Under the pieces are notes generated by a model. The model was not told where the DNA came from and made no database searches. It saw only the letters and a program-made list of their open reading frames with translations. Below are positions 49,821 to 58,278 of a DNA stretch of 64,000 nucleotides, in pieces; position 1 is the first letter of the stretch; every line of letters starts with the position of its first letter. Location: NCBI GenBank assembly GCA_020851635.1, contig JADZCJ010000083.1, forward strand, positions 109,007 through 173,006, read 5' to 3'. The position numbers and the translations under genes were made by a program. The DNA comes from Anaerolineae bacterium. GTDB lineage: Bacteria; Chloroflexota; Anaerolineae; UBA4142; SHND01.

Positions 49821-50867
49821 ATGCCGCTTACCCTCAATCCGTTGGAGCGTTTTTTCCTCTTGACCTTGAATCAAGGTCCCGCGACGATGCTCGATATGTA
49901 TGGCGGACCTGCAACGCGCACCGTGCTGGCGGGGATTCGGCTCAATGTGTTCGAGGCGCTGGCAGAACAATCCGCGACGGCGGAGGAACTCGCGCAGCGT
50001 TTGAATCTGGATGCGCGCGGCGCGAGCATCCTGCTGGAAACGTTAGCATCATTGGGCTATGTGCGAAAACGCGGTGCGCAATTTCACCTGACCGCAATGA
50101 CGCGCAAATGGCTCACCGACGCGGGTACGACAAATTTTTCGCCGTTCTATCGTTTTTGGGGCGCAATGCTGGAAAACCTTTTTCCCCGTCTGGAAGATGC
50201 CATTCGCACCGGCGCTCCGCCGCTCAATTTGTACGAGTGGCTGGAAACCCACCCCGACGTGTCGCGCGATTTTCAAGCGGGCTTGATGGCGGGCGCGCGC
50301 CTTTTTCAAGATGGCGTCGCGAACCTGATTCCCATGCCGCCCTCGGCGCGCCGCGTGCTGGATATCGGCGGTGGTCACGCCTTGTATAGCGTGGCGTTGT
50401 GTCAAAAATATCCGCAGCTCTCTGCGGTCGTCCTCGACAGTGCGGACGCATTGGTCGTGGGACGCGAGACCATTCGCGCCGCGCAGTTGAACGAACGCAT
50501 TGAACCGCGCGAGGGAGATTTTGTGCGCGACGAGCTCGGGACGGGTTTTGACATTGCGCTCCTCTTTAACATCCTGCACGGCTTTCGGGCGGAGCAGGAC
50601 ATCGCGCTATTGAAAAAAGCGAGAACGGCGCTCAATCCGGGCGGACGCGTAGTGATTATGGACCAACTCGTCGGTTCAAGTCCCACACCGATTGTAGAGA
50701 CATTCGCTCAAATTTTCAGCATGAGTTTTTTTCTTCTCGTCGGCGGGCAAGCGTACACCTTTGAAGAGATGCGCGGCTGGTTAACGCAGGCGGGCTATGG
50801 AAATATCGAACTCAAGCGCAGTTTGAAAGCGGGCGGGCTGCTGCTGTTGGCGCAAAATCCGGGGTGA
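49821..50867 (+). CDS. SAM-dependent O-methyltransferase (plant-type fold)
   Basis: 348 residues. An N-terminal winged-helix dimerisation domain (about 15-110; FEALAEQSATAEELAQRLNL, ASLGYVRKRG) is joined to a class I methyltransferase domain. The SAM site is VLDIGGGHALYSVALCQKYP (about 174-193), with LLFNILHGFRAEQDIALLKKA and GGRVVIMDQL later. Homologues methylate phenols, quinones or heterocycles. No biosynthetic gene cluster is adjacent, so the acceptor is unknown. Confidence 0.9.
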   Translation: MPLTLNPLERFFLLTLNQGPATMLDMYGGPATRTVLAGIRLNVFEALAEQSATAEELAQRLNLDARGASILLETLASLGYVRKRGAQFHLTAMTRKWLTDAGTTNFSPFYRFWGAMLENLFPRLEDAIRTGAPPLNLYEWLETHPDVSRDFQAGLMAGARLFQDGVANLIPMPPSARRVLDIGGGHALYSVALCQKYPQLSAVVLDSADALVVGRETIRAAQLNERIEPREGDFVRDELGTGFDIALLFNILHGFRAEQDIALLKKARTALNPGGRVVIMDQLVGSSPTPIVETFAQIFSMSFFLLVGGQAYTFEEMRGWLTQAGYGNIELKRSLKAGGLLLLAQNPG

Positions 50868-50882
50868 TTGGAGTGTATTGCC

Positions 50883-51575
50883 ATGGACCTGAATTCATCA
50901 ACAACTCGACGTCGCGTACTGTTGGGCGCAGTCGTCACGCCGTTGTGTCTGCTGGGCGGCGCGCTGGTCGGCGGCTTTCTAGGCAGCATTGTGCATGGCG
51001 GGCTGCCGGGACACTTGCAAGAATGGTCGAAAATCTTGATCGCCGTGCCCTTTGCGCTGGTGGGCGTATTGGGAGGCGGCGCGCTGTGGGGTTATCTCAT
51101 TTCACGCATCACGAAGGTTGGCGAACAACGGCGAATGATGTGGGCGGGCGCGCTGGGCTTTGGACTGACGACGCTGGTGGTTGTGTTGAGTTTGACGCTG
51201 TTGGAGCAGATCATCGTGGAACAAGGGCGCGGACCGAATCTGCCGATTCATAATGTTTTTACGCTGCTGTTCACGCCCGCCGCGTTTCTCATCACGTTTG
51301 GAGGCGCGTTCGCGTTGAGGTTTGCGGCGCGAGGTTTCGCCCTCGCATGGCGCGTGGGGCTGGTGAGCGGGCTTGCGGCAGGCGCGACGTTTCTGGCGGT
51401 GAATTTGACGATGCAAGCGCTGGGTTGGGTGGTCGGCGCGCCGGGGGCGGTAGAACGCGCGACGATGTTGACCGTGATGTTTGCGGGGAATTTCGCCGCG
51501 GCGCTGGTCGCCGGTGGGGTGATGAGCATGATCTTCTTGCCCGCGCTGCGCCGAGGCATGGGGCTTGTTTTGTGA
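50883..51575 (+). CDS. Multi-span membrane protein, unknown
   Basis: 230 residues from ATG 50883 (an in-frame TTG at 50868 is possible), with a TTGGAG site upstream. About six hydrophobic segments are seen (12-33, 52-72, 86-106, 128-148, 157-178, 192-218). It has glycine-rich helices (GGALVGGFLG, GVLGGGALWG) and an LPI loop between. I do not recognise a family. It directly follows the methyltransferase and is probably cotranscribed. A structured repeat lies downstream. Confidence 0.75.
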   Translation: MDLNSSTTRRRVLLGAVVTPLCLLGGALVGGFLGSIVHGGLPGHLQEWSKILIAVPFALVGVLGGGALWGYLISRITKVGEQRRMMWAGALGFGLTTLVVVLSLTLLEQIIVEQGRGPNLPIHNVFTLLFTPAAFLITFGGAFALRFAARGFALAWRVGLVSGLAAGATFLAVNLTMQALGWVVGAPGAVERATMLTVMFAGNFAAALVAGGVMSMIFLPALRRGMGLVL

Positions 51576-51612
51576 AATGATTCTGCGAATAAAAATGGCG
51601 TGTGACAGGGGA

Positions 51613-51770
51613 CGCGGACAACGGATGGCAAGAACGGCGACGCATCATCACGCACCCGCGTCACTCGAGCATTATGCGTGATGATGCGTCGGGATAAACG
51701 GATAGAAACGCACGCATCCGTTTATCCGTTGTAAATCCGTTGTAAATCCGTTGTAAATCCGTTGTCCGCG
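51613..51770. repeat. Multi-arm palindromic element with an 11-bp tandem repeat
   Basis: Three perfect inverted repeats are arranged as a branched structure. An outer 14-bp pair (51613-51626 with 51757-51770) encloses a 16-bp hairpin (51639-51654 / 51675-51690, 20-base loop) and a 12-bp hairpin (51692-51703 / 51716-51727, 12-base loop). Between the last hairpin and the outer arm, ccgttgt recurs four times at an 11-base period (51726, 51737, 51748, 51759). The region is intergenic. It could be a mobile palindromic repeat, a structured RNA or a DNA-binding array. Confidence 0.85.
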
Positions 51771-51792
51771 ACATTTTCAAGGAGGCAAAAGC

Positions 51793-52329
51793 ATGACAAG
51801 CACAACGATACCGGTCGTCCCTCAAAAATCCGAGACGTTTTTCGAACGCTACAGTTGGATTGTGTTTTTGGCGCTCGGACTGATTATTGCGCTCTTTGGT
51901 CTGGGCGACATTTTGACGGGCGGCGCAACGTTCGAGAGTGGCGAAGCGCCAACTCTGCAAGGAATCAGCGGCATGACGTGGCAGCAGTTGAGCAGTACAA
52001 GTCCCAACGCGGCGAGCATGATTGACTATCTCGTTCGAGCGGGCGGTTTGCATCTTTTCATTCTGGGTCTCTTGAGCATGAGCGTCGCCGCAACCGCGTT
52101 TCGGCGCGGCGAGCGCTGGGCATGGTTCGCGATGTGGCTGTGGCCCCTCTGGTTGGGGATGGTTGTTTTACTCTTGCTCAGCGTGTACAAGCAAGCAGGT
52201 CCCGGTGTGCCGCCGCCGCTTGTGTCGGGTTCAATCTTTTTGGTCATAACGGTGTCGGCGCTCGGGCTGTCCTTCCGCAAATTCTTTCCGAAACAGCAAA
52301 CCGCAGTCGGGGCGACGGTCGGCGGTTGA
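51793..52329 (+). CDS. Four-span membrane protein, unknown
   Basis: 178 residues with a ribosome site AAGGAGG about 11 nt before the ATG. Hydrophobic segments fall at about 23-43, 84-106, 114-135 and 145-163. A polar external loop (GATFESGEAPTLQGISGMTWQQL) lies between the first two. No known domain is recognised. It precedes the histidine kinase by 55 nt and may be part of the same unit. Confidence 0.75.
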   Translation: MTSTTIPVVPQKSETFFERYSWIVFLALGLIIALFGLGDILTGGATFESGEAPTLQGISGMTWQQLSSTSPNAASMIDYLVRAGGLHLFILGLLSMSVAATAFRRGERWAWFAMWLWPLWLGMVVLLLLSVYKQAGPGVPPPLVSGSIFLVITVSALGLSFRKFFPKQQTAVGATVGG

Positions 52330-52384
52330 ATGTCGCTGTGAGCCGCGCTATACTTGTGGTCATGCGAATAGCGCGGGAGTTGAA

Positions 52385-54529
52385 ATGTCGGTTCAAGTGA
52401 CGACAGATGCAAATGCGATGGCGAGTCGCCGCGCGCGCACGCGTCTACGTTGGCTCAGGGTCGCGCACGCCGTTTGGATAGTTTGCGCCGCGCTCGCGCT
52501 GCTCATTTTTTTGGCGGGCATCCCATTGGGTTACGCCCGCCTCTTGAGCGGCGCGGGCTTTGATGTGCCGATTGATGCCCCCGCATGGTATATCGCGAGC
52601 ATGAGCGTCGCGCAAGGGGTCGTGTCTCTTGTCACCGCGCTAGTCTCGCTGACGCTTGCCGGAATTGTCTTTTGGAAAAAGCGGGATGACCCGGGCGCGT
52701 TACTTGTCTCGTTTTACCTCCTGGCGTACGGCGTCATTTTGGCGGGTCCGCTCGAAGCGCTCAACGGTTTTCCGCAAATGTTTCCCGGAGCGTCCGTGTC
52801 GAATCATTTGTTAATTCCCACGCACGCAATTCTGACGCTCCAATCCGCCCTGTTGGTCCCGATGCTATTGCTTTTCTATCTCTTTCCCAACGGACATTTT
52901 GTTCCGCGCTGGACGCGCTATGCCGCATTGGCGCTGTTACTCTTGGCGCCGCTCTTTGTCTACATCTCGGCCTTTGAATGGATTCCGACGACGACACCCC
53001 TCGCGTGGTTCATGTTTGCGGCTTTTCTCGGTCTTTTGGGCGCAGGCGTTTATGCCCAAGTTTATCGCTATCGCCGCGTTGCCAGCTCCGACGAACGGCA
53101 GCAAACCAAGTGGGTATTGTTTGGCTTGGCGCTCACCTTTTTCTTTATGCTGCTCGTTCAAATCCCTTATGTTTTTGCCTCCCAGGTCCCCGTGGGTCAG
53201 GCTCAACCCTGGTGGCTGCCACTCATGAGTTTGAGCTGGTGGATTTGTGTAAGCATTCTGCCGTTCTCACTCACCGTCGCGGTGTTGGGCTATCGTTTGT
53301 GGGACATTGATATTCTGATCAATCGCGCGCTCGTGTATGGCGCGCTCACTGCGTTCGTCGTCGGGGTGTACATTTTGAGCGTGGGCGCGTTCGGCGCGCT
53401 GTTTCAAACAAGCGGGAATTTCGTCATATCGCTGCTTGCTACCGCCGCCATCGCGATCTTGTTTCAACCGCTGCGCGAGCGTTTGCAGCGCGGGGTCAAT
53501 CATCTGATGTATGGCGAACGCGATGACCCGTATCGCGTTCTGACGCGTCTCGGCGCGCAGCTCGAAAGCGCGATAGAGCCATCCTTGGCGTTGACACAAA
53601 CGGTGGAAACGGTGGCAACCGCGCTCAAATTGCCATATGTGGCGATCGCGCTGAAACAAGAGGGCAACATGCAAACAGTCGCCGCGTATGGGACAGCTCC
53701 GAAAGCGGCAAGCCGCTTTCCGCTCATTCACGCGGGCGAACCGATTGGGGAGCTGGTCGCGGCGCCGCGCACGCCGAACGAGACTCTCACACCTGCGGAT
53801 GAACGCCTGCTGCGCGACCTCGCGCGTCAAATCAGCATTGCCGCGCGCACGGCGGCATTGACGAGCGATTTGGAACAAGCGCGGCTGCGGATTGTGACCG
53901 AACGCGGCGAGGCGCGGCGACAACTGGCGAGTGACTTGCACGATGGCGTGGGGCATCAACTCGTCGGGTTGACTCGACAAATCGAACATGTGATGCCCAA
54001 AGCCCCCGCGTCTACCGCCCTGATCACGACAGAATTTCTCGCGGACATCAAGCGGCGCGTCATTGCGCTGACCACACAAGTGCGCGGGCTGGCGCATCAA
54101 CTTTATCCCCCCGAACTGGAAATGCTGGGGTTGAGCGGCGCGTTGCGCGAACATACACAAAACTATCCCACCTTTAGGATATTGTTCGACGCGCCGACAA
54201 GTTTGCCGCGTTTGCCCGCCGAAATCGAAACGGCGGCGTATTATATCGCGCTGGAAGCTCTGACCAATGTGGACAAACATGCAAACGCCAGGACTTGTAC
54301 GATCCGCTTGCGCCTGTCCTCGGCGGATTTGGCAACGCGACTACAATGGTTGGAACTGGACATTCTGGATGACGGACGGGGATTCACTGCCGACGCGGCG
54401 CGCGGATTGGGGCTGCTTTCGATGCGGGCGCGGGCAGCCGAAGTCGGTGGGATTTGTTACATTGCGCGGAATCGCGGCGGCGGCACTGTCGTCTTTGTGC
54501 GGATTCCCTGCATCCTGAAAGTGGAATGA
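52385..54529 (+). CDS. Membrane sensor histidine kinase (NarL/DegS-type, HisKA_3)
   Basis: 714 residues. The N-terminal half has about eight membrane spans up to residue 360, resembling a 7TM-like sensor. A linker with a GAF-like segment follows (about 385-490; SAIEPSLALTQTVETVATALKLPYVAIAL). The HisKA_3 helix carries phospho-acceptor H519 in LASDLHDGVGHQL, and the HATPase domain has ALTNVDKHANA (N box) and DDGRGF (G1). It probably phosphorylates the response regulator encoded 6 nt downstream. The signal is unknown. Confidence 0.93.
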   Translation: MSVQVTTDANAMASRRARTRLRWLRVAHAVWIVCAALALLIFLAGIPLGYARLLSGAGFDVPIDAPAWYIASMSVAQGVVSLVTALVSLTLAGIVFWKKRDDPGALLVSFYLLAYGVILAGPLEALNGFPQMFPGASVSNHLLIPTHAILTLQSALLVPMLLLFYLFPNGHFVPRWTRYAALALLLLAPLFVYISAFEWIPTTTPLAWFMFAAFLGLLGAGVYAQVYRYRRVASSDERQQTKWVLFGLALTFFFMLLVQIPYVFASQVPVGQAQPWWLPLMSLSWWICVSILPFSLTVAVLGYRLWDIDILINRALVYGALTAFVVGVYILSVGAFGALFQTSGNFVISLLATAAIAILFQPLRERLQRGVNHLMYGERDDPYRVLTRLGAQLESAIEPSLALTQTVETVATALKLPYVAIALKQEGNMQTVAAYGTAPKAASRFPLIHAGEPIGELVAAPRTPNETLTPADERLLRDLARQISIAARTAALTSDLEQARLRIVTERGEARRQLASDLHDGVGHQLVGLTRQIEHVMPKAPASTALITTEFLADIKRRVIALTTQVRGLAHQLYPPELEMLGLSGALREHTQNYPTFRILFDAPTSLPRLPAEIETAAYYIALEALTNVDKHANARTCTIRLRLSSADLATRLQWLELDILDDGRGFTADAARGLGLLSMRARAAEVGGICYIARNRGGGTVVFVRIPCILKVE

Positions 54530-54535
54530 AATTTT

Positions 54536-55195
54536 ATGGACTCTATCCGCATTCTCATCGCCGATGACCAAGCCATCACCCGCAGCGGCTTGCAAACGCT
54601 GCTGGCGGCGCAAGAAAATATGCAAGTCATCGGCGAAGCGCGCAACGGCCAAGAGGTCGTCGCGCTGGCGGAATCACTGCAGCCGGATGTGGTCTTGATG
54701 GATATGCGTATGCCGGGCATCAACGGCATCGAAGCGACCCGCCGCATCCATCGCTCCAGTCCGCACATCAGCATTTTGGTCCTTACCGTGTTCGAAGATG
54801 ATACAGTCGTGTTTCCCGCGATTCGCGCCGGGGCGCGCGGCTATTTGCTCAAAGACACCGATCAGGACGAACTCGTGCGCGCGATTCAGACGGTCGCAAA
54901 CGGCGGCGCTATCTTTAGCCCGGGCATCGCGCAAAAAGTGCTGGGCTATCTGAATGAGCCGCCGCCCAGTGTCTCGCGCGAGCTTTTTGACGAACTCTCG
55001 GCGCGCGAACGCGAAATCTTGGAACTGATCGCGCGAGGCAAGACCAACGCCGAAATTGCGACGTCGTTGAATCTCAGCAGCAAGACCATCAGCAACTATA
55101 TCTCGAATGTGCTTATCAAACTGCACGCCACCGACCGCGCCAAGTTGATGTTGATGGCGCTGGAGGCGGGGCTGGGGCAAGCCGACAAGACGTGA
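54536..55195 (+). CDS. NarL/FixJ-family response regulator
   Basis: 219 residues. The receiver domain has the acidic pair D10/D11, phospho-acceptor D56 in VVLMDMRMPG and Lys in GYLLKDTDQ. The LuxR-type HTH at about 148-212 reads ELSAREREILELIARGKTNAEIATSLNLSSKTISNYISNVLIKLHATDR. The cognate kinase is encoded immediately upstream. Targets are unknown; none of the flanking genes is an obvious member of the regulon. Confidence 0.95.
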   Translation: MDSIRILIADDQAITRSGLQTLLAAQENMQVIGEARNGQEVVALAESLQPDVVLMDMRMPGINGIEATRRIHRSSPHISILVLTVFEDDTVVFPAIRAGARGYLLKDTDQDELVRAIQTVANGGAIFSPGIAQKVLGYLNEPPPSVSRELFDELSAREREILELIARGKTNAEIATSLNLSSKTISNYISNVLIKLHATDRAKLMLMALEAGLGQADKT

Positions 55196-55263
55196 GAATC
55201 CGATCACAGCCGCATATTCCTTGACTCGGTAGCCGCTAAAAATCTCAAAACTTGAAAAAGGGC

Positions 55264-55329
55264 TTGACTTTGTATACGAACTTGCATACAATACAGCACG
55301 AGCCGTCTGCATACAATATCGTATACGAA
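55264..55329 (+). promoter_or_regulatory. Promoter with an array of GntR-type half-sites
   Basis: TTGACT (55264-55269) and TACAAT (55287-55292) are spaced by 17 bases. Sites TTGTATACGA (55270-55279) and TGCATACAAT (55283-55292) form an inverted pair with a 6-base centre, filling the spacer and the -10 box. Downstream, TGCATACAAT (55308-55317) and the palindrome TCGTATACGA (55319-55328) repeat the pattern. They match the FadR/GntR-type TNGTnnACNA consensus. The GntR regulator at 59080-59808 in the same operon is the natural ligand-responsive repressor. Confidence 0.85.
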
Positions 55330-55347
55330 ATGTCTGGAAGGAGTTCT

Positions 55348-55794
55348 ATGAAATGCTTTGTCTATTGCGAGTGGATTGACGACGAACGGCTAAAAAAAGC
55401 CATGCCGAATGCAAGGTTTATTGACCGCGTCGTTTTGCCCGAGCATCGCCTCACGTTTACGTCCTTTGTTGAAGATGGCGACCCAACCCTTCGGAATGGA
55501 GGATGTCATCTCGAAGAATCCCCGGAGCAATCCGTTCCCGGCTTGCTTTACGAGTTCGGTGAGGCGGAGCAAGAGATCGCCGAGACGCTCTCGCGTGTGC
55601 CCCAGGGACGATACACGCCCCTGTCCTGCCGGGTGGTAGACCGCGCGGGAATATTTCATGATGCCATCGCCTATGTGATCAAGCACCCGCTTGGACCGAG
55701 CAAAGCGCCCGACGAATATCGAGCACACATGTTGGCTGGCGCGCAAAAACACGAGTTCCCTGATGCATACCGCCAACTGCTCGAAACCATCTAA
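55348..55794 (+). CDS. Gamma-glutamylcyclotransferase-like protein (divergent)
   Basis: 148 residues with an AAGGAG site 6 nt before ATG 55348. The fold pattern follows GGCT-like proteins: CFVYCEWIDDERLKKAMPNARFIDRVVLPEHRLTFTSF at the start, PGLLYEFGEAEQEIAETLSRVPQGRYTPLSCRVV in the middle. The glycine-rich YGSN loop of active enzymes reads YCEW. The catalytic Glu of the EG motif is not present at the aligned position (Ser). It is one of two tandem relatives and the first gene of the regulated operon. Function is unknown; it may bind or process a gamma-glutamyl-type ligand. Confidence 0.75.
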   Translation: MKCFVYCEWIDDERLKKAMPNARFIDRVVLPEHRLTFTSFVEDGDPTLRNGGCHLEESPEQSVPGLLYEFGEAEQEIAETLSRVPQGRYTPLSCRVVDRAGIFHDAIAYVIKHPLGPSKAPDEYRAHMLAGAQKHEFPDAYRQLLETI

Positions 55795-55833
55795 AGCCGA
55801 ACCTGCAACATTAACAGGAAGGGGAGACCCGAA

Positions 55834-56334
55834 ATGTATTATTTTGGCTATTGCACCTGGCTCGAAGACGCCGAGCGAAACAAGTACGCGCCCGATTCTG
55901 TTTTCGTGACCAAGGCGAAAGCACGGAACCACAAGGTCGAATTTCGCGCCGCCGGTACGCGCCGCGACCGGGGATGGTGTCATCTCTCGAACAAGGGCGA
56001 TGCGCTGGGCAATGACGCCCAGGGGATTGTCTATGCCATGGACGACTCGCATCTAAAGGAGGACTATGACGATTTTGATATCATCTATTTGACAGTCCAT
56101 GGCGATGACGGAGTTGCCTATGACTGTTTTACCTACGTGCTCAGCAATCCTGGGGTGCCGATGCGCCCGCCGAATTTCTACTGGCAGCATATTCCCCGCG
56201 GACTCGAACAGCAGAACTTTAGCCCTGCCTATCGCGCGAGCATCCAGACCACGTATATGGAGGCAGCCGAATGTCCGGACGCGGATCGCCCGCCGCCGGC
56301 AGGTCAACCGGGCAAGGACGCAAACACCCGCTGA
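55834..56334 (+). CDS. Gamma-glutamylcyclotransferase-like protein (divergent), second copy
   Basis: 166 residues. YYFGYCTWLEDAERNKYAPDSVFVTKAKARNHKVEFRAAG, then the GWCHL-NKGDALGNDAQGIVYAM segment and FTYVLSNPGVPMRPPNFYWQHIPRGLEQQNF correspond to the GGCT-like fold and to the first copy (shared YCxW loop). The usual EG catalytic pair is absent, so classical cyclotransferase activity is doubtful. A proline-rich tail (about 145-166) ends the protein. GGAAGGGG lies upstream of the ATG. Coexpression with a polar amino-acid transporter suggests an amino-acid derivative as ligand. Confidence 0.78.
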   Translation: MYYFGYCTWLEDAERNKYAPDSVFVTKAKARNHKVEFRAAGTRRDRGWCHLSNKGDALGNDAQGIVYAMDDSHLKEDYDDFDIIYLTVHGDDGVAYDCFTYVLSNPGVPMRPPNFYWQHIPRGLEQQNFSPAYRASIQTTYMEAAECPDADRPPPAGQPGKDANTR

Positions 56335-56399
56335 GCCATTCAGCGCGCGACACTCTGACAAAGGAATATGCCTGCAGGTTACAACTCAAGGGAGGAGCA

Positions 56400-57341
56400 A
56401 TGAAAACGCGAAATTACTTTATGTATATGTTGGTCGTTGGCGTCATAGCGCTATTGGGCATAGCAGCTTGCGCGCCGGTCGCCGTCCCCGCGCCTGCCCC
56501 GGCAGCTCCGGCTGCCTCCACGGCAGCGCCCGCCCAAGCCAGCGCGGCTGCCCCGCCGAGCATTGCGAAAACCGGAGTGCTGCGAGTCGGCTCGCAAGAG
56601 ACCTACGTTCCGGCCGAGTTTCATCAAGACGGCGCGGACGAGGTCACCGGATTTACCTCCGACCTGCTGCACGAGATTGCCAAACGCTGGGGAGTCAATA
56701 TAGAATACATCAACGCGCAATACTCGGCGCTCATCCCCGGGCTCGAAGCGGACCGCTTTGACATCGGCTCGGGTGGGATGAGCCCGAATCCGGACCGTCT
56801 CAAAGTCGTAGAGATGGTGGGCTATTTTCAATCCGGCGCCACCTTTCTAGTCAAGGCGGAAAATGCCGGGCAATATCCGGCAGATGCGACCGCACAGAAT
56901 ATGTGTGGCAAGACCGTTGGGATGCTTCAAGGTTCAAGCACCCTACAAAAAGCTTTTGACAAAGAGAATGAGCAGTGCGTCGCCGCAGGCAAAGAACCCA
57001 TTACCATCCAGACGTTTGATACCACTCCCAATGGCATCCAACAAGTGGATTTGGGGCGCATTGACGCATACACACCCGACTTTGCGCAGGCGTTGTATAT
57101 CATCAAGACAAATCCCGGCAAATACTCGACCATTGGCACAAACTATTATCTGGTCAAATATCCTATCGTCTGGACCGTGTCCAAGACAAACCCGAATGCA
57201 GACGCGATCCGTGATGTTCTCGCCAAAACCCTCAGCGAGATGATGGCGGACGGCACATACAAGTCCATTCTCGACAAATGGGGCGTTGCATCGGGCGCCA
57301 TTGTCGAACCGGCGATAAACAGTTTGACCGCAAAACAATAA
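56400..57341 (+). CDS. Family 3 ABC substrate-binding lipoprotein (polar amino acid)
   Basis: 313 residues. Signal peptide with lipobox IAAC, then an Ala/Pro linker (about 24-55). The SBP_bac_3 core shows KTGVLRVGSQETYVPAEFHQDGADEVTGFTSDLLHEIAKRWG, the FDIGSGGMSPNPDRLKVVEM pattern and NMCGKTVGMLQGSSTLQKAF. The ATG at 56400 has GGGAGGAG just upstream. It delivers an amino acid or related compound to the permease and ATPase that follow. Confidence 0.93.
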   Translation: MKTRNYFMYMLVVGVIALLGIAACAPVAVPAPAPAAPAASTAAPAQASAAAPPSIAKTGVLRVGSQETYVPAEFHQDGADEVTGFTSDLLHEIAKRWGVNIEYINAQYSALIPGLEADRFDIGSGGMSPNPDRLKVVEMVGYFQSGATFLVKAENAGQYPADATAQNMCGKTVGMLQGSSTLQKAFDKENEQCVAAGKEPITIQTFDTTPNGIQQVDLGRIDAYTPDFAQALYIIKTNPGKYSTIGTNYYLVKYPIVWTVSKTNPNADAIRDVLAKTLSEMMADGTYKSILDKWGVASGAIVEPAINSLTAKQ

Positions 57342-57393
57342 CCCCGCTTTGACAAGGGCGGGACTTGTCCATTCCGGGTCAAGAGCCACTTTT

Positions 57394-58269
57394 ATGGAAA
57401 ATACATCCAAGGGCAACGTCCCGCCTAATCTCCTTTCGGAATCTGCCTCTGATTTTGTCGTCGTTCGACCCTTTCCCTGGCGCAGCTGGGTCGAGCTGAT
57501 CTTTGTCATCCTCGTTGTCGGTTGGGTGCTCTTTGCGGCGGTCCGTTCCGGTGTCGTCTCACTGCCCATCATCGCGCAATTCTTGCTCGGTGAGGGAATG
57601 CTCATCGCCGTCGTCAACACCCTTATTCTAGCGACCCTGGGGACGGTTATCGCGCTCGTGTTAGGGATCGGGGTTGCGCTGTTGCGTGTGGGTCCCGATC
57701 CTGTCCTTTCTCGGCTCGCCGCCGCGTATGTCTACTTTTTTCGCGGAGTGCCGATGTTGATCCAAATCCTCTTTTGGTTCAATGCGCTGCCGGTTATGAT
57801 CCGCGTCTTGTATATCGAGGTCCCCCTCACCGGCACTGTGCTGGTGAATGTGCCCACCATTGAGATTATTACTCCGTTTGTGGCAGCGCTCCTCGGTCTC
57901 TCGTTGGCAGAGACCGGCTATATGGCAGAAGTTGTGCGTAGCGGCATGTTGGGCGTCGATCGGGGTCAAAGAGATGCGGCGCGGGCGCTCGGACTGATGG
58001 ATCGCACGATCCAGTTGCGAATAGTGGTCCCCCAGGGCTTGCGCATTGTGGTGCCCTCGATCGGTAACGAGTACATCACCATGCTCAAGAATACTTCATT
58101 AGCATATATTATTGGGTATAATGAAATCCTCCGTCGGACAAGCGACATATATACGTCGAATTTTCGCGTCATGGAGCTATTGGTGGTGGCTGCGTTCTGG
58201 TATCTGGTGCTCACAACCCTGGTCTCGTTCTTGCAAAACAGAGCAGAGCGGTGGTTTCCTGCAAGGTAG
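57394..58269 (+). CDS. Polar amino-acid ABC transporter permease (HisM/GlnP family)
   Basis: 291 residues. The N-terminal span (about 32-53) is followed by the HisM-type core. VVNTLILATLGTVIALVLGIGVALLRV opens the transport domain and AYVYFFRGVPMLIQILFWF is diagnostic. The EAA loop reads GQRDAARALGLMDRTIQLRIVVPQGLRIVVPSIGNEYITMLKNTSLAY. A single permease gene implies a homodimer. It follows the binding protein by 52 nt. Confidence 0.94.
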   Translation: MENTSKGNVPPNLLSESASDFVVVRPFPWRSWVELIFVILVVGWVLFAAVRSGVVSLPIIAQFLLGEGMLIAVVNTLILATLGTVIALVLGIGVALLRVGPDPVLSRLAAAYVYFFRGVPMLIQILFWFNALPVMIRVLYIEVPLTGTVLVNVPTIEIITPFVAALLGLSLAETGYMAEVVRSGMLGVDRGQRDAARALGLMDRTIQLRIVVPQGLRIVVPSIGNEYITMLKNTSLAYIIGYNEILRRTSDIYTSNFRVMELLVVAAFWYLVLTTLVSFLQNRAERWFPAR

Positions 58270-58278
58270 GTTGTAACT

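Noticed and set aside
51726..51765. Short direct repeats considered as a CRISPR array
   Set aside because: The period is 11 bases with almost no spacer and no cas genes nearby. It is a tandem repeat within the palindromic element.
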